Of a DNA stretch of 64,000 bases, positions 17,519 to 25,724 are shown piece by piece. Where the stretch lies: assembly GCF_900101745.1 (NCBI RefSeq), contig NZ_FNAD01000020.1:1-64000 (forward strand), in the 5' to 3' direction. The stretch comes from Glycomyces harbinensis. Lineage in GTDB: Bacteria; Actinomycetota; Actinomycetes; Mycobacteriales; Micromonosporaceae. Each line of letters begins with the position of its first letter. The stretch's first letter is position 1. Both the position numbers and the translations under genes were made by a program. Under the pieces are notes generated by a model, which was not told where the DNA came from, ran no database searches, and saw only the letters and a program-made list of their open reading frames with translations.

Positions 17519-18255
17519 AGGAGGCTCACTCCGACTCCGACGGTGGCGCGCAGCCAGTTCATGAATTCGGTCCAGGCGCCGGTGACCAGCATGAGGCCGA
17601 CGAGGACGAGCATGGCGCCGCCGGCGATGGAGATGGCCCGGCCGTGGCGCTTGAGGAAGTCGAGGGCCCCGGCGAGGCGGTGCATGCCGACGGCGAAGAG
17701 CACGAAGGGCGCGCCGAGTCCGGCGCAGTAGGCGATCATGAGGCCGACGCCGCGGGCGGTGCCGTCCTGGATGACGGCGAGGCTGGTGATGGCGGCGAGT
17801 ACCGGTGAGGTGCAGGGGATCCACGAGAGCGCGAAGACCGCGCCGAAGAGGGGGGCGCCGGCGAGGCCGACGGCGGGGCGCCATTTGGGGGCGTAGCCGC
17901 CGCGCGTGGGGATGAGGCCGATGAACATGAGGCCCATGGCGATCATGACGATCCCGGCGACGGTCTCGAGCATGTCGGTGTTCTGGAGGAGGGCCCGCCC
18001 GGCGCTCTGGAGGGCGAAGACGACGGTGGTGTAGACGGCGGTGAATCCGGCGACGAACAGGAGCGCGCCGGTGAGGATGCGTCCGGTGCGGCGGTCCTTG
18101 GACAGTTCGGTGCCGCTCATGCCGGTCACGTAGGAGACGTAGCCGGGCATGAGGGGGAGGGTGCACGGGGAGGCGAAGGAGACGAGTCCGGCGAGGGCGG
18201 CGACGCCGAAGGCCAGGAGCAGCGGTCCGGAGGCTGCCGTCTCGGCGGGGTTCAT
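17515..18255 (-). CDS. ccdA: Thiol:disulfide transmembrane protein CcdA
   Basis: A 246-residue DsbD-like membrane protein that carries reducing power across the membrane to keep apocytochrome c thiols reduced. Six helices are visible, with the two conserved Cys segments VSFASPCTLPLMPGY near residue 31 and LSWIPCTSPVLAA near residue 148. Its start (ATG 18255) overlaps the stop of a 19-codon ORF that repeats its own N-terminus (see 18252-18311). It is upstream of and coupled to resB. Confidence 0.93.
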   Translation of the reverse strand: MNPAETAASGPLLLAFGVAALAGLVSFASPCTLPLMPGYVSYVTGMSGTELSKDRRTGRILTGALLFVAGFTAVYTTVVFALQSAGRALLQNTDMLETVAGIVMIAMGLMFIGLIPTRGGYAPKWRPAVGLAGAPLFGAVFALSWIPCTSPVLAAITSLAVIQDGTARGVGLMIAYCAGLGAPFVLFAVGMHRLAGALDFLKRHGRAISIAGGAMLVLVGLMLVTGAWTEFMNWLRATVGVGVSLL

Positions 18256-18325
18256 GCGGCCTCCTCGCGGACGGCGGGCCGTCCGGCGGCGGCGGTCTCG
18301 GCGGGGTTCACTCGGCCTCCTCGCG
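18239..18325. repeat. 31-base direct repeat containing the ccdA ribosome site and start
   Basis: Copies at 18239-18269 and 18295-18325 differ at two bases. Between them is a perfect 8-base inverted repeat with a 2-base loop (18268-18285). The left copy contains the ccdA ATG; the right copy contains a GTG at the same place. Confidence 0.8.
18252..18311 (-). CDS. 19-codon relay mini-ORF copied from the ccdA start
   Basis: GTG at 18311 opens a frame MNPAETAA...REEAA that ends in TGA at 18252-18254. The first eight residues equal the CcdA N-terminus. The GTG overlaps the stop of the upstream small membrane protein gene (GTGA), and the TGA overlaps the ccdA ATG (ATGA). A GAGGAG ribosome site lies before each start, inside a 31-base direct repeat (18239-18269 and 18295-18325, two mismatches). 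It may act as a translational relay rather than make a useful peptide. That it is translated is inference. Confidence 0.45.
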   Translation of the reverse strand: MNPAETAAAGRPAVREEAA

Positions 18326-18469
18326 CGGTCCCGGCTCGGGCTCGGGGGCGGGGTAGAGGCGCTTCTTGACGAGGGTGCTCACGGCGAGTGCGCTGACGGC
18401 GAGGGTGCCGGCCATGACGGCGCCCTTGGCGGCCTTGCGGAGGTTGACCTTCGGGGGGTTGGGCTTCAT
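18308..18469 (-). CDS. Small single-helix membrane protein in the cytochrome c operon
   Basis: A 53-residue protein with a basic N-terminus, one hydrophobic helix (GAVMAGTLAVSALAVSTLV) and a Pro/Glu tail. ATG at 18469 overlaps the tlpA stop (ATGA), and its own stop overlaps the relay ORF. Coupling on both sides argues it is real. I do not recognise a family. It may be a small assembly factor for the thiol-redox proteins on either side. Confidence 0.65.
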   Translation of the reverse strand: MKPNPPKVNLRKAAKGAVMAGTLAVSALAVSTLVKKRLYPAPEPEPGPREEAE

Positions 18470-19062
18470 GTCTCCAGGGCCTTCTTGACGTCGGCGATGA
18501 GGGTCTCGGCGTCTTCGAGTTCGCCGCGCCAGATGGAGAAGACGCGGTGTTCGGCGTCGATGACGATGGTGGCGGGGATGTCGTTCGGCGAGAGCCCGTA
18601 GTCGACGAACTGGTCGGCGATACGTCCGGGCGCGTCGGAGATCGACGGGTAGGCGATGCCGTAGCGGCGCTCGTAGGCGAGGGCGGCGTCGTCGGTGTCG
18701 CGGATGTTGACGCCGAGGAACTGCACGTCCTGGCCCGCGAATTCGGCTGCGGCGTCGGCGAGGTGGGGGGCCTCGGCGACGCAGGGCGGGCACCAGGAGC
18801 CCCAGAAGTTGACGACGAGGACCGATCCGGCCCAGTCGTCGGTGTCGACTTCGGTGGTGCCGTCGACGGCGGTGCCGGTGAGGTGCGGGGCCGCGAAGCG
18901 GTCCTCGGGGTCCTCCCACCGGTAGTTCGAGCCGTCGCCGGAGACGTAGCGGTCGCGGTTGATCTCGTTGACGCGGTCGGCGTTCTCGCCGCCCGACTCG
19001 GAGCAGGCCGCGAGGGCCAGCAGCGGCAGCGCTGCCAGCATCGACCTCCGCCGAACGCCCAT
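18466..19062 (-). CDS. resA: TlpA/ResA-like thioredoxin lipoprotein
   Basis: A 198-residue extracytoplasmic thioredoxin. The signal peptide has the lipobox LLALAAC (Cys near residue 20). A TlpA-type fold carries the active site FWGSWCPPC near residue 100 and the cis-Pro segment NDIPATIVID near 165. It would reduce the CxxCH thiols of apocytochrome c, taking electrons from CcdA encoded downstream. ATG at 19062 is 2 bases after the phosphatase stop. The symbol follows function; tlpA would be as apt. Confidence 0.9.
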   Translation of the reverse strand: MGVRRRSMLAALPLLALAACSESGGENADRVNEINRDRYVSGDGSNYRWEDPEDRFAAPHLTGTAVDGTTEVDTDDWAGSVLVVNFWGSWCPPCVAEAPHLADAAAEFAGQDVQFLGVNIRDTDDAALAYERRYGIAYPSISDAPGRIADQFVDYGLSPNDIPATIVIDAEHRVFSIWRGELEDAETLIADVKKALET

Positions 19063-19064
19063 CG

Positions 19065-19718
19065 TCAGGCGCCCTTGGCCTTCCGGGCGGACTCGGATTT
19101 GAGCAGGAGGTGCGCCGCGGGCTCGGAGTACTCGATGCGCGAGAGCGTGGCGTTCTCGTAGTGGAGGCTGGTGACCGAGGCGAGCGAGCATTCGCGCCGG
19201 CGCGGGTCGTGCCAGAGGGTCTTGCGCTCGGCGAAGCGGCGGGCGGTCCAGATCGGCAGCTGGTGCGAGACGAGGACGGCTTCGGCGCCTTCGGCGGCGA
19301 CGCGGGCCTTCTCGACGGCGTCCATCATGCGGCGGGCGATGTCGAGGTAGGCCTCGCCCCAGGAGGGGCGGAAGGGGTCGCGCAGGCGCCACCAGTAGCG
19401 GGGCTGGCGGAGGGCGCCGTCGCCGACGCCGACGCGCAGGCCCTCGAAGGAGTTCCCGGCTTCGATGAGGCCGTCGTAGGTGACGGTGTCGAGGCGGTGG
19501 GAGGCGGCGAGGGGTTCGGCGGTCTCCTGGGCCCGCTGGAGCGGGGAGGCACCGACGTGGACGACGTCGCGTCCGGAGAGCCGCTCGGCGGCGGCCACGG
19601 CCATCTCGCGTCCGAGCTCGGACAGGCCGAACCCGGGGATGCGCCCGTAGAGGATCCCGTCCGGGTTGTGGACCTCCCCGTGGCGCAGGAGGTGGACGAT
19701 GGTCGTGGAGCCGCTCAT
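19065..19718 (-). CDS. Histidine phosphatase family protein
   Basis: A 217-residue branch-1 histidine phosphatase with the catalytic RHG motif (HLLRHGEV, His near residue 13), the [14 protein letters not shown] segment and the second catalytic His in LVSHQLPIW. Members act on phosphoglycerate, sugar phosphates or nucleotides, and the substrate here cannot be told. ATG at 19718 overlaps the hemL stop (ATGA). This gene sits between hemL and the cytochrome c maturation genes in many actinobacteria. Confidence 0.9.
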   Translation of the reverse strand: MSGSTTIVHLLRHGEVHNPDGILYGRIPGFGLSELGREMAVAAAERLSGRDVVHVGASPLQRAQETAEPLAASHRLDTVTYDGLIEAGNSFEGLRVGVGDGALRQPRYWWRLRDPFRPSWGEAYLDIARRMMDAVEKARVAAEGAEAVLVSHQLPIWTARRFAERKTLWHDPRRRECSLASVTSLHYENATLSRIEYSEPAAHLLLKSESARKAKGA

Positions 19719-21019
19719 GAGCGCACCTTAGCCGCGGCTTCTGCGGCCGGTTGCAGTGCCTGTTCGATGTGTGACAGGGCTTCCTCGTCGATCGCGGCCG
19801 AGGTGAACCAGCATTCGTAGGCGCTCGGGGGCAGGTAGACGCCGTGGTCGAGCATGGCGTGGAAGAACGCGCCGTAGGCCTCGGTGTCCTGCGCTTTGGC
19901 CTCGGTGAAGTTCGTGACGGGGCCTTCGGAGAAGAACACGCTGAACAGGTTCGAGGGCGCGGAGACGTAGTGCGGGACCCCGGCCTTGGTGAGCGCTTCG
20001 GCGGCGAGGCGCTGGATCTCGGCGGCGGTCGCGTCGAGCGTGCGGTAGACGGCGTCGTCGCAGGCGCGGAGGGTCGCGAGTCCGGCGGCCACGGCGAGGG
20101 GGTTCCCCGAGAGGGTGCCGGCCTGGTAGACGGGGCCGGCGGGGCTGATGCGGCCCATGAGGTCGGCGCGGCCGCCGAACGCGGCGGCGGGGAGGCCGCC
20201 GCCCATGACCTTGCCGTACGTGTAGAGGTCGGCGGGGGCGGCGAGGCCGCCGGGTCCGACGCGGAAGCCGGTCATGACCTCGTCGGAGATGAGGAGGGCG
20301 CCGCGGGCGCGGGCGACCGAGTAGAGCTTCTCGTTGAAGCCGTCGAGGGGTTCGATCGCGCCCATGTTGCCGGGGAGGGCCTCGGTGATGACCGCGGCGA
20401 TCTGGCCCGGGTGCGCGGCGAAGGCGGCCTCGACGGCGTTGATGTCGTTGTAGGGCACGACGATCGTGTCGGCCGCGGCGGCGGCGGGGACGCCGGGCGA
20501 GTCGGGGTGGCCGAGCGTGGCGACGCCGGAGCCGGCTTCGGCGAGGAAGTAGTCGGCGTGGCCGTGGTAGCAGCCGGCGAACTTGACGATCTTGTCGCGG
20601 CCGGTGGCGGCGCGGGCGAGGCGCACGGCGCTCATCGTGGCCTCGGTGCCGGAGGAGACGAGGCGGACCATCTCGCAGGGGGTGCGCTCGACGATGAGCT
20701 CGGCGAGTTCGATCTCGCCGAGGGTGGGCGCGCCGTAGGAGGTGCCGCGGGCCGCGGCGGCGGCGAGGGCCGCGACGACGTCGGGGTGGGCGTGCCCGAG
20801 GATGAGCGGCCCCCAGGAGCCGACGAGGTCGACGTAGGTGTTGCCGTCGATGTCGGTCATGCGGGCGCCGGAGGCCTCGGCGATGAAGACCGGGTCGCCG
20901 CCGACGCCGCGGAAGGCCCGCACGGGCGAGTTGACGCCGCCGGGCACGACGCGCGCGGCGCGCGCGATGGCGGCGGCGGAGGCGGTGCGGGCGAGCGGCT
21001 TCGGTTGCCTGTCAGTCAC
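19715..21019 (-). CDS. hemL: Glutamate-1-semialdehyde 2,1-aminomutase
   Basis: A 434-residue PLP enzyme converting glutamate-1-semialdehyde to 5-aminolevulinate, the haem precursor. Diagnostic segments are [19 protein letters not shown] near the start, [37 protein letters not shown] (PLP-binding Asp) and the Schiff-base Lys in [14 protein letters not shown] at 21019 was chosen because GAGG precedes it closely. Another GTG at 21037 would add six residues. It is first in the operon leading to ccsB, so haem supply and cytochrome c assembly would be co-expressed. Confidence 0.95.
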   Translation of the reverse strand: MTDRQPKPLARTASAAAIARAARVVPGGVNSPVRAFRGVGGDPVFIAEASGARMTDIDGNTYVDLVGSWGPLILGHAHPDVVAALAAAAARGTSYGAPTLGEIELAELIVERTPCEMVRLVSSGTEATMSAVRLARAATGRDKIVKFAGCYHGHADYFLAEAGSGVATLGHPDSPGVPAAAAADTIVVPYNDINAVEAAFAAHPGQIAAVITEALPGNMGAIEPLDGFNEKLYSVARARGALLISDEVMTGFRVGPGGLAAPADLYTYGKVMGGGLPAAAFGGRADLMGRISPAGPVYQAGTLSGNPLAVAAGLATLRACDDAVYRTLDATAAEIQRLAAEALTKAGVPHYVSAPSNLFSVFFSEGPVTNFTEAKAQDTEAYGAFFHAMLDHGVYLPPSAYECWFTSAAIDEEALSHIEQALQPAAEAAAKVRS

Positions 21020-21377
21020 GGCCTCAGCATCGCACACGAGGGCCCGCCCGGGCCTGATCGGCCCGCGCCGCTATGAGACGGCACGGACACGCGGCTGCGG
21101 GCTGCGGGCTGCGGGCTGCGGGCTGCGGGCTGCGGGCTGCGGGCTGCGGGCTGCGACTGAGCCGTACGCCTTTGGGGGCTTGAGGCCGTATACCGTCCCT
21201 AACCCCCACCCACCCGGGGACCGTGCGGCAACCTTGCCGCGCGGGTCCGACAAGAACCGGCCCCCGCGGCCCTTCTGTCGCCCGAAGGCGTGACCGAACG
21301 CGAGCGGGCGGCGGGCTCCGGCCCGCCGCCCGCCGACACCGCCCGCCGCTACGCCGGCGCCCGGTCCGAAGCGGTCT
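21020..21377. other. Intergenic region between hemL and the cyclase/ATPase gene
   Basis: No gene is seen. It holds the hemL promoter region and the heptamer array at 21094-21155; open frames crossing the array read Ala-Arg-Ser-Pro-Gln-Pro repeats. Confidence 0.6.
21094..21155. repeat. GCTGCGG heptamer tandem array, 8 perfect copies plus a partial one
   Basis: Eight perfect head-to-tail copies of GCTGCGG run from 21094 to 21149, followed by GCTGCG. It lies about 75-135 bases upstream of the hemL start. Perfect identity suggests recent slippage, so copy number may vary between strains. Confidence 0.9.
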
Positions 21378-23114
21378 TCACGCGACCGCGCGCAGGCGCG
21401 TGCCGTCGATGTTGACCGGGCGCACCAGCCGCTCCGCGAAGTCCGCGCTCATCGCGCCGCGCAGCCCCTGGCGCTGCGGCGCGCGCTGCGAGTCCGGCCC
21501 GACCAGCAGCCACCGCAGCGGCGCCGGCACCCGGTACACCGCCTGGTCCATCGCGGGCCGCTCGATCACCACGAGCGCCACGTCCACGAGTTCCACCAGC
21601 GCCTCCAGGCTCCCGTCCCGCGGCCGGCACAGGTCGAGCACCTCGTCGACCGTCGCCCCGGCCGACCGCGCGGCCAGCTCCAGCAGCACCGCCCGGGCGG
21701 GCCCCGAGATCGCCCCCACGGCCGCGTCCACGGCCGCCCGGAGGCCGCCGCGGTCGCCGCCGAGCGCGGCCGCCGGGTCGTCCGTCAGCCGCCGCAGCGC
21801 CACCGCCGGGGACGCCAGCGCGCACAGCTCCGCGACCGCCGCCAGCGCGGGCACGAAGCCCTCGACGGCCGCGGCCAGGCCCCGGCAGTCGGCGGGGGTC
21901 CACGGCGCGCCGCGCTCCTCGCAGTACCCGGCGAGGATCGCGGCGGCGACGTCGACCGGCGGCGGGGCGAGGGCCCGCTTGGCCTCGCCGGGCAGTTCGA
22001 GCGGGCGCACGCCGACGGCGAGGATCGCGAGGTCGGGGCATTCGCGCAGGAGGAAGTCGACGTCGCCGGCCGCGGCGCGCGGGAGGTCGTCGAGGACCAG
22101 GAGCGCGCGGGATTCGCGGAGCCGGTCGGCGGCGGTGTCGATCGCGGGCCGCATCGCCTCGGGGTGTCGCCCGAGTGCGGCGAGGATCGCGGCGCCGAGG
22201 CCGTCGCCGGTGCGGCAGTACCAGACGCCGCCTTCGTAGAACGCGAGCCGGCTCCGGGCCCAGGCTTTGGCGACGGTGGTCTTGCCGCAGCCGTCGAGTC
22301 CGGTGAGGGTGACGAGGCGGTGGTTGGCGAAGGCCCGGTCCAGTTCGCGGTACTCCCCCGGCCGCGGGATCGGGGTCTTGAGGTCGGCGGGCAGGTGGTG
22401 GGTCAGGGGCCGGACGGGCGGCGGCGGGAAGGCGGCCGGCAGTCCGGGCGCGGCGAGTTGGACCAGTTCGGTGGCGCCGGGCAGGCCGCGCAGTTCGAAG
22501 TCGCCGAGGCGGCGCACCGCCTCGGGTGCGAGTCCGGCGGCGTCGGCGCAGGCGGCCGAGGCGAGGATCTGGTCGCCGTGTGCGGCAGAGCAGATCCGGG
22601 CGGTCCGGTGCACCTCGGGCGTGGCGTACCCGCCGGCCGAGGGCCAGGCCTCCCCAGTGTGCAGTCCCATGCGGACGCGCGGCCGCAGTGGCCCGGCGCC
22701 CTGTCCCATGTCGGGCCAGTCGGCCGCGCGCAGCGCGGTCTGTATCGCCACGGCGGCGGCGCAGGCGTCGGCCGCGTCGTGGAAGGCCACGAAGAACGAG
22801 TCGCCTTCGGTGTCGATCTCGACGCCCCCGGCCGCCCGCAGTACTTCGCGGACGAGGGCGCGGTGTCGGTGGAGGACGACGCGGTAGCGCTCGGCGCCGA
22901 GGCCGGATGCCAGTCGCGTCGACCCTTCGATGTCGGTGAACATGAATGTGACGTCTCCGGCCGGCAGCAAGCGGCTCGGTTCGGACGCGGCGCCGTTGCC
23001 GCCGTCCGCGATTCGACCGGCTACATCGGACACAGCCCGATACTCCGGTCCGTTGTCCCCGAGGGGGAGGGCAAAGGATGTCAGTGCGGCGTGCGATGCC
23101 GTTGTCGTATCCAC
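21378..23114 (-). CDS. Class III adenylate/guanylate cyclase fused to a P-loop ATPase domain
   Basis: A 578-residue cytoplasmic protein. A class III cyclase domain spans about 50-215, with metal-binding FTDIEGSTRLAS and DTEGDSFFVAFHDAA. An AAA/NB-ARC-like ATPase domain follows from about 245, with Walker A GLDGCGKTT and a Walker B-like RALLVLDDLPR. Similar N-terminal parts occur in actinobacterial cyclase-ATPase regulators, which usually add TPR repeats or a LuxR helix-turn-helix. Here the C-terminus ends without one, so the output may be the nucleotide product. GTG at 23114 is taken as start; shorter starts are possible. Confidence 0.85.
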   Translation of the reverse strand: MDTTTASHAALTSFALPLGDNGPEYRAVSDVAGRIADGGNGAASEPSRLLPAGDVTFMFTDIEGSTRLASGLGAERYRVVLHRHRALVREVLRAAGGVEIDTEGDSFFVAFHDAADACAAAVAIQTALRAADWPDMGQGAGPLRPRVRMGLHTGEAWPSAGGYATPEVHRTARICSAAHGDQILASAACADAAGLAPEAVRRLGDFELRGLPGATELVQLAAPGLPAAFPPPPVRPLTHHLPADLKTPIPRPGEYRELDRAFANHRLVTLTGLDGCGKTTVAKAWARSRLAFYEGGVWYCRTGDGLGAAILAALGRHPEAMRPAIDTAADRLRESRALLVLDDLPRAAAGDVDFLLRECPDLAILAVGVRPLELPGEAKRALAPPPVDVAAAILAGYCEERGAPWTPADCRGLAAAVEGFVPALAAVAELCALASPAVALRRLTDDPAAALGGDRGGLRAAVDAAVGAISGPARAVLLELAARSAGATVDEVLDLCRPRDGSLEALVELVDVALVVIERPAMDQAVYRVPAPLRWLLVGPDSQRAPQRQGLRGAMSADFAERLVRPVNIDGTRLRAVA

Positions 23115-23640
23115 GTGTCGATCAACTTTCGTTCAGCCCCCGTATGCCGGGCTGTGGCGCGCTGGTGCGCGGGCACAAATGCCCAGCGGCCTCACAGTGT
23201 CACCCCCATCTCAGTCGGTTACCTGCCGTGATGGGAATGGGCACTCGGTATTGGCGCCGCCTCCTGCCGAGGGCGGACCGTGAGACCCCTTTTGACGTGG
23301 GTTTGCTCGTGGCAACCACCGATCCGATAGGAGAACGATCCTGTCGGCCGCTGGTGGCGGGCTTTTCGGGAATTGTTGACCCTCAGGCGTTGCCCACGGG
23401 AATGAAACTAGGGAATACTCGCTTTCAGCCCGGTGCCGCGATCGACCGCGTCCCGGAGGGCGGGAACGGCGGCCGGCAGCGCCCACCCGTCGCTCCCGCG
23501 ATGCGGCGAACGGGTGCATACTGGGCACTCCGGCGCCCTACCGTCCGCACCGGACCGAACACCCCTGGCCGCCCCGGCGCCGGGACCGCGTCCCGACCGT
23601 CCCGCGTCCGCCCCCGACCGTGAAAGGACGACCCTCCCCC
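23115..23640. other. Divergent intergenic region, cyclase gene and lytic transglycosylase gene
   Basis: No gene is seen. It should hold two divergent promoters. A GGGAAT element at 23368-23373 is followed 14 bases later by CGTT, close to an ECF-type promoter spacing, but this is weak. Confidence 0.45.
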
Positions 23641-24516
23641 GTGTGGTTCGCGCTCCTCCTCCGCCGCCTCGCAGCGCTCCCCAAGCGCGCGCTCCGCGTC
23701 CTCTGGCGGGCTCTCAAGGCCTCCGGCAGGGGCCTGCGCGCCGCCTGGCGCGGACTGCGCGCCCCGGCCGGTCGCCTCGGCGTCCAGGTCGCCGCGACCG
23801 CCCTGGCGCTGACGGCGACCCTCGCCGCGGGGTGGTTCCTCGTCCCCGGCGCCGGCCCGGCCTGGTCGTTCGGCACCGAGCCGAGCCCCGAGGCCGAAGA
23901 GGCCCCGCTCGTCCTCACCCCCGAGAACGCCCCGGCCGCGGGCCTGCCCGCCGAGACCGGCCCGGTCGGCGACACCACCACCGGCGCCCCCACCGAGTCC
24001 GCGACCTCGCCGGCCGCGGGCGGCGCCACCGACCTCGACTCGTGGGCGCAGAACCTCGCGGCCCTGGGCATCCCCCAGCGCGCCCTGGTCGCCTACGGCA
24101 GGGCCGAGCTCGTCTCGGCCGTCGAGAACCCCGGCTGCAACCTCCCGTGGACCACCCTCGCGGGGATCGGCGCCACCGAGACCAACCACGGCACGACCGG
24201 CGGCAACAGCATCCAGTCCGACGGCACCACGATGACCGAGATCATCGGGTCCGGCTACAGCGAGATGGGCCCCATGCAGTTCCTCCCCAGCACTTGGGAG
24301 AACTGGAAGGCCGACGGCGACAAGGACGGGGTCTACAACCCGCACGACATCGACGACGCCGTCACCGCCGCCGCGAACTACCTCTGCCACGGCGGCCGCG
24401 ACCTGACCACTCCGAGCGGCTGGTACGAGGCCGTGCACAGCTACAACCCGCGCGACGACTACGTGCAGAAGGTATTCGACCGCGCGGACGAGTACGGCAG
24501 GAAGAGCACCGTCTGA
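23641..24516 (+). CDS. Membrane-anchored lytic murein transglycosylase (SLT/MltB type)
   Basis: A 291-residue peptidoglycan lyase. A basic amphipathic N-terminus leads to one membrane helix (VAATALALTATLAAGWFLVPG). A Thr/Pro/Glu linker then joins an outside catalytic domain, with the catalytic Glu in LAGIGATETNHG and the typical GPMQFLPSTWENW and DIDDAVTAAANYLC segments. It cleaves glycan strands non-hydrolytically. GTG at 23641 was chosen, with AAAGGA at 23623-23628. A GTG at 23620 would include that ribosome site. Confidence 0.88.
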   Translation: MWFALLLRRLAALPKRALRVLWRALKASGRGLRAAWRGLRAPAGRLGVQVAATALALTATLAAGWFLVPGAGPAWSFGTEPSPEAEEAPLVLTPENAPAAGLPAETGPVGDTTTGAPTESATSPAAGGATDLDSWAQNLAALGIPQRALVAYGRAELVSAVENPGCNLPWTTLAGIGATETNHGTTGGNSIQSDGTTMTEIIGSGYSEMGPMQFLPSTWENWKADGDKDGVYNPHDIDDAVTAAANYLCHGGRDLTTPSGWYEAVHSYNPRDDYVQKVFDRADEYGRKSTV

Positions 24517-24585
24517 CCAACCCTCGCGGCTGCGAAGTGTGAGGTAGGGGTTCCGTTCGGTGACGATTTCGGGTAAGGATAAGAG

Positions 24586-25611
24586 ATGCCCCTGAAGCAG
24601 CTCGCTCCCGGCGAGATGACGGCCGACGACCTCCGAGACTGGTGCTCGGTCCTCAACGACATGACCGCCGCCGACATGCCCGCCGAGCCGCGCTGGCGCA
24701 CCGACCGCCTCCGCGACTACCTGGTCGGGTCCCTGCCCGACGACACGCGCTACCTGTTCATGGACCGCGACGGCGACGGCGACCTGGTCGGCCACGCGAG
24801 CCTGATCCTGTTCGGGGGCGAGCAGGGCGGCACGGGCGTCGTCGAGATGTCCACCCGGCCCTCCGCCCGCGGCAAGGGCGTGGGGACGCGGCTGCTGCGC
24901 GCGGTCGCCGAGTGCGCGAAGGCGAACGGCTGCCGGACCCTGTCGGTCGAGGTCATCGCCACGACTCCGGCCGTGGGCTTCTACGACCGCCACGGCTTCA
25001 CCCGCCTGGAGGTCGAGCAGCGCCATCTCCTGCGGTGGGCCGAGATCGACTGGGAGAAGATCGAGCACGCCGCCGGGCGCCTGGCCGCGGGCTACCGGCT
25101 GGAGTACCACGCGGGGGGCGTCCCCGACCGCCTCATGGACTCGTACGCGGACGTCAAGGCGAACCTGCACTCGAACCCGGGGAACGTCGCGTTCGTGCCC
25201 GAGTGGCGCGGCTCGGCGTACGCGCCGGCGCTGCGGGACTCCTTCACGGTGCTGGCCGAGCGCGGGATGCGCTCGCACATCGCCGTGGCGATCTCCGAGC
25301 CCTACGGGCACGTCGTGGGCCTGACCGAGCTCGTGGTCTCGGCGCAGCGGCCCACGCGCGCCGACCAGTACGACACCGTGGTCGCCCCCGAGCACCGCTC
25401 CTACGGGCTGGCGATGTCGATGAAGGCCCGCCTGCTCACCGAGCTGCGCCGGGCCGAACCGCAGCTCATGGACGTCCAGACGTGGACGCTGGACTCCGCC
25501 GACGACGTCCGCTGGATCAACGCCGAACTCGGCTTCGTGCACGACGTCGACTGGTACGACTACGAGGCCGACGTCGACAAGCTCCTCGCCCGCATGGCCC
25601 GCAAGGCCTGA
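24586..25611 (+). CDS. Tandem GNAT acetyltransferase
   Basis: A 341-residue protein with two GNAT folds, the arrangement of mycothiol synthase and related actinobacterial enzymes. The N-terminal domain has a good acetyl-CoA motif (RPSARGKGVGTRLLRAV, about 92-108). The C-terminal copy has VVAPEHRSYGLAMSMKARLL, a weaker R/Q-x-x-G-x-G/A. The substrate is unknown. Mycothiol synthase itself is usually somewhat shorter and has other conserved segments, so I do not call it mshD. Confidence 0.85.
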   Translation: MPLKQLAPGEMTADDLRDWCSVLNDMTAADMPAEPRWRTDRLRDYLVGSLPDDTRYLFMDRDGDGDLVGHASLILFGGEQGGTGVVEMSTRPSARGKGVGTRLLRAVAECAKANGCRTLSVEVIATTPAVGFYDRHGFTRLEVEQRHLLRWAEIDWEKIEHAAGRLAAGYRLEYHAGGVPDRLMDSYADVKANLHSNPGNVAFVPEWRGSAYAPALRDSFTVLAERGMRSHIAVAISEPYGHVVGLTELVVSAQRPTRADQYDTVVAPEHRSYGLAMSMKARLLTELRRAEPQLMDVQTWTLDSADDVRWINAELGFVHDVDWYDYEADVDKLLARMARKA

Positions 25612-25724
25612 GCGCCGGTGCACCCGAGCGGACCGGTCCGCGGGCGCCCGACCGGCCCGCCTGGGCCCGCGGTCCGGAAGATCATGGGCCGCAACCGTTT
25701 GTGAACGTTCCGTACACTAAGTCG

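Noticed and set aside
21094-21155. CRISPR-like array
   Set aside because: The units are contiguous 7-mers without spacers, so this is a simple tandem repeat.
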